Positions 31,283 through 41,628 of a DNA stretch of 64,000 nucleotides are shown in pieces. The position numbers and the translations under genes were made by a program. The notes beneath the pieces were generated by a model. It did not search any database. It saw only the letters and a list, made by a program, of their open reading frames with translations, and was not told the origin of the DNA. This DNA is from Heterohyrax brucei (Eukaryota > Chordata > Mammalia > Hyracoidea > Procaviidae), in assembly GCA_028571685.1 (NCBI GenBank), contig CM053166.1:64318111-64382110 (forward strand), read 5' to 3'. The stretch's first letter is position 1. Every line of letters begins with the position of its first letter.

Positions 31283-32942
31283 CTGAGTGAAACTAGTCAC
31301 TTGCAAAAGGACAAATATCATACTACTATAAGCATTCAAGAAAACGTTTAAAAGTAGAAGAAAACAGTCTTTGATGTCACAAGGGTAGGGAGAGTGGTAG
31401 AAGGGTATTCATTGTTTCGATAGTAGGTAAGAATTAGGTGAAAGAGGAGCTAGCACACAGTAGAAGGGAGGTCAGCACTGCTGAAATAAACCAAAAGCTG
31501 AGAAGTTTCCTAAATATAATCTAATGCTTTGAAGGACAAAGTAGCAAGGGCAAGGATCCGGGGACCATGATTTCAGAGGACATCTAGGTCAATCAATATC
31601 ATGAGGTTTTTTAAAGAAAATGTTCCGTATCCCACTTTTATGAGTCGTGTCTAAGTTCTTAAAAGCTAGCAAGAGGCCGTCTACGCAGCATCAGTTGGTC
31701 CCAACATACATGGAGCAGAGGAGAATGAAAGACATCAAAGATATAAGGAAAATATGAGCTCAAGAGACAGAGGGACCATATAATCCAGAGACAACACCAG
31801 CATGAAACTAATAGAACTAGATGGGACCAGCCACCACCAATTACTGCAATGACAGGGAAAACAACATGAAGTCCCTGGTGTAGCAGGGAAAAAATGGATC
31901 TGCCAAACTAGAACTCTACTAAAAAATAAACAGACATGATGGTCCAACAGACCATGGGGTTCCCAGAAGTCATGGTCCCCAGACTCTCTGTTAGCCCAGA
32001 GCTGAAACCAGTCCAGAAGCCAACTCTTCAGGCAAAGACTGGACTAGACTATAAAACATAAAATGATACTGCTGACGAGTGCACTTCTTGGCTTAAGTAT
32101 ATACATGAGGCTAACTGAGCAGCTCCTGTTCAGAGACAAGATGAGAGAGTGGAGAGAGACAAGAGGGAGTTGAACTGACAAGGGAAGTACAGGGTGGAAA
32201 GAAGGAACGTGCATCACGGAGTGGGGAGGGCAGCTAGAGTTAGCTAGCAGTGTGTGTGCAAGGTTTTGTATGACAAATTGACTTGGGTTGTAAACTTTCA
32301 CTTAAAGCATAATAAAACAAAATAAAAAGAATAAAAAAACTGAAAGAAAAATTAAGACAATTACAGATAAACCAAAACAGACTTCCTCTCTAGCATACCT
32401 GTCCTACAAAAAACAGCAATAGACCTCTTTCAGGTTGAAATGAAAATATGTTATAGAGTAACCCTAACTAATATGAAGGAATAAAGAATACCAGTAAATG
32501 TAACAACATGGATAAACATATAAATGAATTTTTGTTTGTAACAACTACATAAAGCAATACTGATAACTCCATGTTGATGGACACAATGTATAAATATACA
32601 GTTTGTTTGAAAATAGCGGTACAAGGAAGGAGAGAAAATCGGGTTATATAGAAGCAAAGCAATTGCAATTAAGTTACTGTTAATCCACACTAGATTGTTA
32701 CAAATTTACGTGTAAATTTTATCATTCTGGACAACCACTCCAAAAAGTTCAAAAAATGTACAGTAAATGAAATCACAAGGGAATTAAAATAGTACATGAC
32801 AAAATACCTATTTGACACAAAATAAGGTAGCAATGGAAGAATATAGAAACATAAAAACACTTACGATACAGAAAAATGTCAGGCTTAAATTCTAACTTAC
32901 ATAAGTAGATTCAACTCTCCAGGGAAATGGATTTTTAAAAAA

Positions 32943-33163
32943 TGTTCTCAGGGTGCACCTCTTTTTATTCTTATGCTGCCAGTGAGACTCAACTTTGTGA
33001 GCTCCATTGTAGCTATCACTGGTGGTGGCCGGGCACCACCCAGTTCTTCTAGTCATGAGTCAGTATAGACATCCACTCATGTTGGTCTCTGTGTCCTCTG
33101 GGATCTCTTTTCCCCATGTCATTTTGGTCCTCAGTGATTATTCGTTCCTGCTGAGTTGGGACC
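32943..33163 (-). mobile_element. Inverted L1 3' UTR fragment with plus-strand A tail
   Basis: The fragment (gggtgcacctctttttattc ... gctgagttgggacc) is the reverse complement of L1 3' UTR text such as 39895-40110. It is followed on the plus strand by an A-rich tract (33164-33181). A short duplication tgttct flanks fragment plus tail (32935-32940 and 33183-33188). An antisense body with a sense A tail fits a twin-priming (5'-inversion) L1 event. Confidence 0.65.
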
Positions 33164-33302
33164 AAAAAAAAGAAAAAAAAAGTGTTCTAACTGCGTGCTG
33201 CCTACCAGAGAAATACTTCAGATTCAAAGACACTAAAAAGTTGAAAGTTAAATTATGGAAAAAAATACATTATGCAAACAGCTGTGAAAAGAGTGCTGGA
33301 AA

Positions 33303-33500
33303 AGTCCCTGAATAGGGGAAAAGGTTTAAATTTGGCTGGTAACCAAATGGTTGGCAATATGAACCCATTCAGCAGCATCATGGAAGAAACAGACCTGGTG
33401 ATCTGCTGCTGTGAAGATTATATCCAACAAAACTTATGGTGCAGTTCTACTCTGTAATAGACTGGTGTCTCTTTAAAGTTACAAAACAAAAACAAAATCA
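33303..33500 (+). repeat. Diverged AfroSINE, sense
   Basis: ggctggtaaccaaatggttg, gaacccattcagcagcatca, cctggtgatctgctgctgtg and gtgcagttctactctgtaat preserve the SINE order. An approximate duplication like aaaagagtgctg/aaaagagagttg lies on either side in the ancient L1. Confidence 0.7.
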
Positions 33501-33950
33501 ACAACAAAAGAGAGTTGTAGTGACTATACTAATACCAGACAAAATACACTTACAAGCAAAAATTGTTATTAGGAATACAGAAGTACATTATATAATGATA
33601 AAAAGTTCAATTCCTCAAGGAGGTACGACAATAGTAGACATTTATGTAACTAACAACAGGTCTCCAAAATACATGAAGTAAAAACTGACAGAACTGAAAG
33701 TAGAAATAGACAATTTGAAAACAATGGTTACAGACTTCAATACATCATTTTCATTAATGGCTAGAACAACTACACAGAAGATCAACAAGAAAATACAAGA
33801 TTTGAACAATATAATATATCAAGCAGCTGTAACAGGTATCTACAGAACACTCCACACAACAGTAGAAAACACCTCTTTTCCAGAGCAAATGGAACAATCT
33901 CCAGGATAGACTGTATGTTAGACTACCAAAAATAAGTCTCAGTAAATTTT

Positions 33951-34783
33951 GGGGGGGGGAGGAGGATTTAAAAAGAGAAATGTTTATTCTTACACAGTCT
34001 GGTAGGCTACAGGTTCAGGATTTCTGCTCCAGGGGAAGTCTTCCTCCCTTGTCGGCTCTGAAGGAAGTTCCTTGTGTTGTATCAGTCTTTGGTCAGGGAG
34101 TGTCTTGCTGCAGAAATCTGAGATTTGAAGGACGCGCTATACTCTGGGTGCTGCTTTCTTGATGGTGGGTGGTTCCCAATTCTCTGCTTGCTTCCCTTTC
34201 TTCTTATTTCCCATAGGATGAAAGAATAAAAAGTGGTACAAGCCAACTCCCTTAGCAAATGTGTTACAGTCCCATCCTAATTCCCTCTTTTTTTTTTTTA
34301 TTATGATTGAATGAAAACATACATTCCCATATAAATTTGCATGCCTGCCTATATGCAGCTCCCACTGCCCTCCCTGCCCGGTGACAGCACACTCTTCTCT
34401 GCTCCATATGTGTCTTATCCTCCCAACAATCTCCTATCCCCTCCCCTCCACCCACTCCCCTTCCTCCAGTAAGAGGTCAGCAGGACGACTTGCTATAGGT
34501 GCATAGAACCATAAAGTGCACACATGATATGATCACTCTGTGTCACCAAGTCCAATCCATTCTGTCTGAGAGTTGACCTCCACCATGATTTATGGACAGG
34601 GCAGCATCATGGCCAGGAACCATGCTCCCAGGGGAACGCTGAAGCCCTTGGACTATCAGTTGTGGTCTTTTAATGGAGATTTCAGGGTGCACCCCTTTTT
34701 ATTCTTGTGCTGCCAGTGAGACTCAACTTTCTGAGCTCCATCACAGCTATCACTGGTGGTGGCCGGGCACCATCTTGTTCTTC
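33951..34783 (-). mobile_element. L1 insertion with LTR 3' transduction, 17-bp TSD
   Basis: On the minus strand the unit reads L1 3' UTR (34783 to 34300), an A12 tract (34288-34299 as T on plus), then 3' half of an ERVL/MaLR-like LTR (34287 to 33963). The LTR part stops about 20 nt past its AATAAA (plus strand tttatt at 33983-33988) and is followed by a C run (plus strand G9 at 33951-33959). A perfect 17-bp duplication aagtctcagtaaatttt (33934-33950 and 34784-34800) flanks the whole unit, so it inserted as one piece. Confidence 0.8.
33963..34287 (-). mobile_element. Transduced LTR 3' half
   Basis: agaaatgtttattcttacac, agtctggtaggctacaggtt and gtcagggagtgtcttgctgc match the LTR copies at 25970 and 58686. 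Because the flanking duplication encloses both this piece and the L1 3' UTR, it was most likely carried as read-through 3' sequence and not inserted on its own. Confidence 0.7.
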
Positions 34784-34959
34784 AAGTCTCAGTAAATTTT
34801 AAAGAAGTGAAATCATAGAAAGTAAGTTCTCCAGTGAAAATGGAATGAAATCAGAACTCATTAACAATGAAGTTTGGGAAACTCACAAACATGTGAAAAG
34901 AAAACAACACACTCCTATGTAACCAATGAATCAAAGGGTCACAAGAGAACTTAGAAGAT

Positions 34960-35608
34960 GCTTCAACTGCCACCTAAATAGCACCAAACAGTCCCTATCC
35001 ACCTGGACCAAAGACCAAAGGTGGACATTGAGGACAGGAGAAAAATATGAGCCAACCAGATGGAAGGAGCCACGTGAGCCAGAGTTCACTCCAGCACAGG
35101 ACCAGAAGAACCAAATGGTGCTCAGCCACCATCAAAGACAGCTGTAATGGCATACACAATGTTGAGTCCCTGTGGCAACATGAGAAAAACAGGGGTACAG
35201 CTCAAGAACTCTACTAAAACACCACAATTGATGGCCTGATGGCCTAGGGGATCCCCTGGAAGCACGTCTCCTATACCTGCTGCTGCCCCTGTCCAGAAAA
35301 CACTACGGAGATCAACTCTTCCATCAAAAATGGACTGGCCTGGGGAATACAATGTGACCCTATGGTATGTGTACTTTATAGTCCTATGCATTTGTAGGAT
35401 GCTGTCCTACTGGCCTCTTTCTAGATGGGAGAGAAGAGGGTGGAGAGGATGGGACAGGAGCTTATTAAGAGGATACGACAAGTATAGACTGAAAGGGAGG
35501 AGTGTGTTGTCACCGGGCAGGGAGAGTAGAAAGAGCTGCAGATAGGCAGGCATCCAAAATTAATTTCGATTGTATACTTCCACTTAATCACAATTAAAAA
35601 AAAAAAAA
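34960..35608 (+). mobile_element. 5'-truncated L1 (3' UTR only)
   Basis: It contains acaggaccagaagaaccaaa, ggcctgatggcctaggggat and ccacttaatcacaattaaaa followed by an A tract, which is the second half of the L1 3' UTR. It interrupts ancient L1 ORF2 (acttagaagatgcttc on the left). The target duplication was not resolved by eye. Confidence 0.8.
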
Positions 35609-35617
35609 AGACTGGAA

Positions 35618-35690
35618 GTGTGTCTGTTGTTCGTGGTGTTGTTATGAGTAGAAACTGACTCAACAGTACCAAACAATAGCAACAGTAGAG
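35618..35690 (+). repeat. RTE 3'-end fragment
   Basis: gtctgttgttcgtggtgttg, then ttatgagtagaaactgactc, then aacagtaccaaacaatagca matches the last ~70 bp of RTE (compare 5060-5124). It lies directly after the L1 A tail, before ancient L1 text resumes. Confidence 0.65.
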
Positions 35691-35768
35691 TGAAAATATA
35701 TAAAACAGAGTATAGAGAAAATCAGCAAAATCTAAAGTTGAAAACACCAACAAAATTGACAAACGTTT

Positions 35769-35937
35769 GGAGCCCTGGTGGCACATTGGTTAACAGTTTG
35801 GTTGCTAACCAAAAGGTCAGCCATTCAAATCTACCACCCACTCCTTGGAAACCCTGAAGTACAGTTCAATTCTGTCTTATAGGATGCTAGGAGTCAAAAT
35901 TAGCTCAATGGCAATGGGTTTGGATTTTTTGATTTTA
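35769..35937 (+). repeat. AfroSINE, sense
   Basis: The head ggagccctggtggcacattg, then ggttgctaaccaaaaggtca, ctccttggaaaccctgaagt and the tail caatgggtttggattttttg form a complete SINE in ancient L1 ORF2 (left flank aaaattgacaaacg, right flank gctagactgatgaag). Confidence 0.9.
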
Positions 35938-36654
35938 GCTAGACTGATGAAGGGAAAAAAAAGATTTATTACTAAAATCAGCAATGAAAGAGGGGACAGT
36001 ACTACCAGCCCTACATAAATAAAAAGGATTATAAAAGAGTACTATGAACAAAAGTATGCTAGCAAATGGATTGAATCAACAAATTCCTAGAAAAGCGCGA
36101 ATTACAAAACTGACTCAAGGAAAAATAGAAAATTTGATTAGGTTTGTAACAATAGAAAATTTGATTAGGTCTATAATAATAGATTGAATCAGTAATCAAA
36201 AAACTTCACACATACTCAAGCAAGATCAGGCACAAACTGTTTCACAGGTGAATTCTGTCAAATATACGAAGAATTAATACCAATTCTTCACAAACTATAC
36301 TGAAACAATTGAGGAGGAAGGAACACTTGCCAATTCATTCGTAAGTCCAATATTATCCCAAAGCCAAAATCAAAGAAATCTCAAGAAAACCATAAACCAG
36401 TATTCCTTATGAATACAGATGCAAAAATCCTCAACAAAATTTTAGCAAACCAAACCTAGCAACATATAAAAAGGATTATATGGCATGAATAAGCATAAAT
36501 GTATGAAAATGTAAAAAAAAAAAAAAACATCTCGAAGATGTAGAAAAAGTATTTGACAAAATCCAACACTCTCACATGATAAAGACACTCAACAAGCTAG
36601 GAAGAGAAGAGAACTTCTCCAACCTGATAAAAGGCATCTTTGAAAAAGTTACAG

Positions 36655-36770
36655 CTAAGGCTGGCAGTTCAAATCCACCAGGAGCTCCTTGAATACTCTG
36701 GGAATCAGTCCTACTCTGGCCCCTAGGGTCGCCATGAGTCAAATTCAACTCGACGGCACTTGGCTTGGCA
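36655..36770 (+). repeat. 5'-truncated SINE with ttggc-type tail
   Basis: ggctggcagttcaaatccac, caggagctccttgaatactc, then gggtcgccatgagtcaaatt and caactcgacggcacttggct give a ~115-bp SINE 3' part. It has the same gcacttggcttggc end as the micro-insertions, which links them to this SINE type. It interrupts ancient L1 ORF2 (agttacagctaa | tttgattcttaatggtg). Confidence 0.85.
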
Positions 36771-37645
36771 ATTTGATTCTTAATGGTGAAAGACTGAGTG
36801 CTTGTCCCCTAAAATCAAGAACAGCACAAGATGTCCACTTTTGCAACTTCTTTGTACTGGAGGTTCTAGCCAGGATAATTGGCCAAGAAATGGAAATAAA
36901 AGTCATCCAGATTCAAAATGAAGAAGTAAACTATCTTTACTTGCACCCGACATGATTTTGTATATAGAAAATGCTAAGAAGACCATACACATACACACAC
37001 ACAAACCTATTAAAGCTAGTAAATGAGTTCAGCAAAGATGCAAGCTATGAGACCAGTATACAAAAATCAATTGTATTTCTATGCACTAGCAAGAAACAAT
37101 TCAAAAATAATTTTTTTAAGTTCCATTTATAAAAGCTTTAAAAATGGTGAAATACTTGGGAAGACATTTAACAAAATGTGTGAAAGACTTGTATATTGAA
37201 AACTACAACAACTCATTGAAACTAAAAATGAAGATACCCCATGTTCATGGATCAAAATATTTAATATTGTTCTTTCCCAAACTGACCTACGAATTCAACA
37301 AAATCTGTACAAAAACCCTAGCCTAATTTCTTGCAGAAATGGACGAGCTGATCCTCAAATGTATATGGAATGGCAAGAGATGCAGAATAGACAGAACCAT
37401 CTTCAAAAATAACAAAGTTGGAGGACTCACCCTTCTGTGTTCAAAACTTGCTTCAAAGCTACAGCAGTCAATATAACATGGTACTGGCATAAAGACAAAT
37501 ATATAAATCAACAGAACTAAATTCTGAATCTAGAGATAAACCTATATATTTATGGTCAATTGATTTTCAACAAGGTTGACTAGTGGAGAAAGAAAATTCA
37601 TTTCAAAAATGATGCTTTTTGGAAAATAATATGATAACATATTAG

Positions 37646-37850
37646 TGTCTTAGACTACTGTAACACTGATACCACAAATTATTTTCTCATAGTTCTGGAG
37701 GTTTAAAAATCCAAATCAGGGTCTCTGCATTCCTTGGCACGATGGCAACCCTCACATGGTCTCTCTCTCTCTCTCATTGTGTGTGTATGTTTGTGTGCTT
37801 GGTCATTTTACAACTCAGAAGTGATCTGGTTTAGAATCCACCCTACACTA
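37646..37850 (-). mobile_element. MaLR-like LTR fragment, antisense
   Basis: tgtcttagactactgtaaca, then caaattattttctcatagtt and ctggaggtttaaaaatccaa resemble the 3' end of MLT1/MST-type LTRs in antisense. A CT then TG microsatellite (37760-37800) lies within. The piece ends where an RTE 3' tail begins. Confidence 0.65.
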
Positions 37851-38187
37851 GTTGTTGTTAGCTGCCTTCCAGTTGATTCCAATTCATAGCCACCATATGT
37901 ACAACAGAATTAAACAACGCCCAGTCCTGTGCCATGCCCACAACTGTTGTTATGCTTAAGCCCATTGTTTGCAGCCATGGTGTCAATCCACTTCCTTGAG
38001 GGTCTTCCACTTTTTCCTGACCAAGTATTATGTCCTTCTTCAAGGACTGATCCCTTCTGACAACATGTTCACAGTACATAAGATGTAGTCTCATCATCCT
38101 TGCTTCTAAGGAGCATAGTGGTTGTACATCTTCAAGGACAGATCTGTTTGTTCTTTTGGGATTCCATGATAAATTCAGTACACTTCT

Positions 38188-38670
38188 TCAACAACACAAT
38201 TCGAAGGCATCAATTCTTCTGTCTTCTTTATTCATTGTCCAACTTTTGCATGCATACAATGTGATTGAAAATACCATGGTCTGCATCAGATGCACTTTAG
38301 CCTTCAAGGTAGCATCTTTGCTTTTCAACACTTTAAAGATGTCTTTTGCAGCAGATTTGTCCATCACAATGCATCTTTGGATTTCTTGACTGCTTCTTCC
38401 ACAGACATTGATTGAGGAATCAAGTAAAATTAAATCCCTGACAAATTCATTCCTTTCTTTGATTATCACAGTATTACTTATTGGTCTGGTTAAGAGGACT
38501 TTTGCTTTCTTAATGTTGAGATGTAATCCATACTGAAGGCTGCGGTCTTTTATCTTCATTGGTAAATATTTCAAATCCTCTTCAATTTCACCATGCAAGG
38601 TTGTATCACTGGCATAACATAGAATGTTAAAAAGTCTTCCTCCAACAACAATGGAAGTTTTAATACACAA
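38188..38670 (-). pseudogene. RTE RT C-terminal open stretch (160 codons)
   Basis: This open frame includes LCYASDTTLHGEIEEDLKYL (degenerate catalytic YADD), GLHLNIKKAKVLLTRPIS and SSQEIQRCIVMDKSAAKDI, then YACKSWTMNKEDRRIDAFEL. The order agrees with the RT thumb and C-terminal domain of BovB/RTE proteins. The first residues come from the inserted L1 and are not part of the RTE. The Asp-to-Ser change removes a metal-binding residue. Confidence 0.8.
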
Positions 38671-38699
38671 TGAGGACAGACTCCAAAATCTGTCAAAGA

Positions 38700-39522
38700 A
38701 ACCTCAATCAACAGAAGAGAAAATAGATAAATGGGAACTATTAAGAATCAAACACTTTTGCTCATCCAAAGACTTTATTAATAGAATTAAAAGAACACCC
38801 ACAGAATGGGAAAAAATATTTAGCAACTCTATGTCAGACGAACGCCTGATCTCCATAATCTATAAGATACTACAAAATATCAATACGAAGAAGATAAACC
38901 ATCCAATTAAGCGATGGGCAAAGGAGATGGACAGACACATCACTAAAGAGGAGATCCAGGCAGCCAAAAAAAAAATGCGGACATGTTCACGATCTTCAGT
39001 TATTAAATAAATTCAAATCAAGACAACAATGAGATACCATCTCACCCCAACAAGATTGGCCATGATGCAGAAAACACAAAACAACAAATGCTAGAGAGGC
39101 TGTGGAGAAAGTGGAACCCTCCTACACTGTTGGTGGGGTTGCAAAATGGTCCAGCCTCTTTGGAAGGCAATCTGGCGCTTCCTTAAAAAATGGATATCAA
39201 TATACCATTTGACCCAGTAATTCCACTACTTGGAATATATCCTACAGAATCAAGGCCTTTCACACCAACGGACACATGCACCAGAATGTTTATTGCAGCA
39301 CAGTCCACGATAGCAAAAAGATGGAATCAACCCAGATGCCCAACAATAGAAGAATGGATAGGTAAACTATGGTACATGTACTCAATGGAGCACTACGCAA
39401 TGATAAAGAATAACGTTGATTCCAGGAAACATCTCCTAACCTGGTTTCAACTGGAAGACATTATGTTGAGTGAAAGTAGTCAGCGACAAAGGGACAAATA
39501 CTGCATGAGATCTCTACGATAA
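38700..39522 (+). pseudogene. L1 ORF2 C-terminal domain
   Basis: Open stretches of 128 codons (38624-39010) and 110 codons (39190-39522) carry NHPIKRWAKEMDRHITKEEI, then a region like RGCGES-TLLHCWW, then YPTESRPFTPTDTCTRMFIA and KRWNQPRCPTIEEWIGKLWY. This is the ORF2 cysteine-region/C-terminal segment. It ends at a stop at 39520-39522, followed by the 3' UTR. It is relatively well preserved, so the insertion is comparatively young. Confidence 0.8.
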
Positions 39523-39571
39523 GATCTCAAAAACAGACTTGTGTATAGAAAAGACTCTTTGACAGCTGCAA

Positions 39572-39598
39572 GGGAGGTGAGGGAGGGAGGGGGGAGGG
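39572..39598 (+). other. G-rich polypurine tract (G4 motif) in L1 3' UTR
   Basis: gggaggtgagggagggaggg followed by gggaggg contains at least four runs of three or more G with short loops, meeting the usual quadruplex pattern. A G-rich polypurine tract in the 3' UTR is a known conserved L1 trait. A similar tract is at 55799-55832. Confidence 0.8.
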
Positions 39599-41607
39599 TT
39601 TAGTTTAGATAGTTACTAGAAATCTAGTTGGGAGAAAGTGGTGATAGCACACATTAGAAACAAGAACAATATTAAGTGGACTTCAGCATAACTTGAGTAC
39701 TCCTTCCATCTTAACTCAATACTGCAAGGATAGAGTAGCTGGGGCAGGGGGGCAGGGGACCATGCTCTTATGAGAATTCCAGGCCAATTGGCATAACTAG
39801 CGTTTTGCTAAGAGAGCTCTCTCCACCCCACATTGGTGAGTGGCATCTGGGGTCTTAAAAGCTGCCAAGCTGCCCTCCGAGGACACAGCAAATGGTCCCA
39901 ACTCAGCAGGAACGGATGCTCACAGAGGACCAAAATGACATGCAATAAAGACAACCGAGAAAACAGAGAGACCCACAAGAGTGGGTGCCTACATCGACTT
40001 GGGACCAGAAGAACCGGATGGTGCCTGGCCACCACCAGTGATAGCCACGATGGAGCTCACAGAGAGGAGTCTCACTGGCAACATAAGAATAAAAAGGGGT
40101 GCATCATGAGATCTCCACTAAAAGACCTCAGTTGATGGTCCAGCGGTTTGGGGGTTCCTCTGAGAGCATGGCCCCCGGCCCTGATGCTGCCCTTTCCCAT
40201 AAATTATAACAAAGGTCCACTCTTTGGACAGGAATGGATTGGACTCGGCAATGCAGAGTGACTATATATTGGAAGCACTTTATGGTTCTATACATCTATA
40301 GGATACCATCTTGCTGACCTCTGGCTGGAGGAAGGGGAGTGGACGGAGAGGAGGGGAAAGGAGGCTGTTGGGAGGATGAGACATGTATGGAGCAGAGAGG
40401 AATAGTGTGCAGTCACCGGACAGGGAGAGTAGTGGAAGCTGCATATAGGTGGGCATGTAAATTTATACGTGAATGTACATTTTCACTCAGTCATGTTAAA
40501 TAAAAATTAAAAAAAAAAAGTCTTCCTCCAATCCTGATGGGCCATTCTTTTCCCATAGTCCAGCTTCTTGGATTATTGCTCAGAATAGAGACTGAAAAGG
40601 TGTGGTGGAAGGATACAACCCTGACACACACCTTCCCTAGCTTTAAACCATGCAGTGTCCCCTTGTTCTGTTTGAATGGCTGCCTCTTGATCCATGAACA
40701 GATTCCTCCTGAGCGTTATTAAGTGTTCTAGAATTCCCATTCTCCGCAATGTTATCTATAATTTATTATGATCCGCACAGTTGAATGCCTTTGCATAGTC
40801 AGCAAAACATAGGGAAACATCTTTCTGGTATTATCTGCTTTCAGTCGAGTTCCGTTTGACATCAACAATGATACCCCTGTTTCCACGTACCGTCTGAATC
40901 TGGCTTGAATTTCTGGCAGTTCCTTTCCAATATGCTGCTGCAGCCACTTTTGAATGATTTTTAGCGAATTTTTACTTGCATGTGATAGTAATAATATTGT
41001 TCAATAATTTCCACATTAGGTGGGATCACCTTTCTTTAGAAAAGGCATAAAGATGGATCTCTTCCAGATGGCTGGCCAGGTAGTTGCCCTCCAAATTTCT
41101 TGGCATAGATGAATGAGCACTTCCAGCACTGCATGAGTTTAGTGAAACATCTCAGTTGATATTCTATTGATTCCTGGAGCTTGTTTTTTGCCAGTGCCTT
41201 CAATGGAGCTTTGATTTCTTCCTTAAGTACCATTGGCTACTGATCGTCTCTTGAAATGGTTGAATGTTGACCAGTTCTTTTTGGTATAATTATTCTGTAC
41301 ATTCATTCTATCTTCATTTGATGCTTCCTGTGTCACTTAATAATTTCCATGTAGAATCCCTCACTATTGCAACTCAAGGCTTGAATTTTCTCCTCAGTTC
41401 CTTGAGAAAAGTAGAGTCTGTTTTCTATCTCTAGCTCTTTCCACATGTCATTATAATACCTCACTTTGTTTTCTTGAGCCAACCTTGGAAATCTGTTCAG
41501 TTCTTTTACTTCATGTCCTCATTTTGCTCTAGCTATTCGATGTTCAAGACCAAGTTTCAGAATATCTTCTGATATCCAGTTTGGTCTTTTCTTTCCTTTC
41601 TTTTTAA

Positions 41608-41628
41608 ATATATATATATATATTGTGC
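41608..41628 (+). repeat. (TA)n at L1/RTE junction
   Basis: aaatatatatatatatatatt sits at the 3' end of the minus-strand L1, probably derived from its tail. Confidence 0.85.

Larger units (their letters stand above)
29959..32340 (+). mobile_element. 5'-truncated L1 (ORF2 C-terminus and 3' UTR)
   Basis: It starts inside ORF2 (ggagacctcacactacctgg) and ends at cacttaaagcataataaaac plus an A-rich tail. A duplication tgaaagaa flanks it (29951-29958 and 32341-32348) inside ancient L1 sequence. ORF2 C-terminal text is visible at 30621-30833 (CWRGCGGTETLTCCWRECK-like). An A30-like tract lies at about 30386-30413. A SINE at 31121-31282 interrupts ORF2 near its end. Confidence 0.85.
28690..37630 (+). 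mobile_element. Ancient L1 (L1M-like) backbone with nested insertions
   Basis: L1M-type ORF1 and ORF2 text can be read in order across this span: ORF1 at 28690-28761, 28979-29108, 29622-29958 and 32341-32430; spacer and ORF2 start at 32430-32942 and 33176-33302; endonuclease 33501-33950 and 34801-34958; RT 35690-37630 in pieces. Between them lie SINEs (28762, 33303, 35769, 36655), an LTR (29109), L1 pieces (29959, 32943, 33951, 34960) and an RTE tail (35618). Most junctions carry target duplications. The backbone is very diverged and dead. Confidence 0.75.
35690..37630 (+). pseudogene. Ancient L1 ORF2 RT region
   Basis: After removal of two SINEs, L1M-type RT text can be followed: a cacaggtgaattctgtcaaa block at 36242, gatgtagaaaaagtatttga at 36537, ctcaacaagctaggaagaga at 36589, an RT-thumb region at 37020-37330 and tatggaatggcaagagatgc at 37364. 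The catalytic box near 36945 is degenerate. Stops are frequent throughout. It is a fossil. Confidence 0.7.
38646..40514 (+). mobile_element. 5'-truncated L1 in RTE with perfect 17-bp TSD
   Basis: It starts in ORF2 (caacaatggaagttttaata) and ends cactcagtcatgttaaataa plus an A tract. A perfect 17-bp duplication aaaaagtcttcctccaa (38629-38645 and 40515-40531) flanks it in the RTE. The ORF2 C-terminus spans about 38700-39522; the 3' UTR carries a G-rich tract at 39572-39598. Confidence 0.95.
37852..41607 (-). mobile_element. RTE (BovB-like) LINE, split by L1
   Basis: The 3' tail ttgttgttagctgcc is at the left. Coding text for the C-terminal RTE protein lies at 37858-38645 and continues at 40532-41600 after an L1 insertion. 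Residues such as YACKSWTMNKEDRRIDAFEL and GLHLNIKKAKVLL are typical RTE. The catalytic YADD reads YASD near 38612. It is the longest RTE copy here (about 1.9 kb without the L1) but has stops and lacks the 5' endonuclease. Confidence 0.85.
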
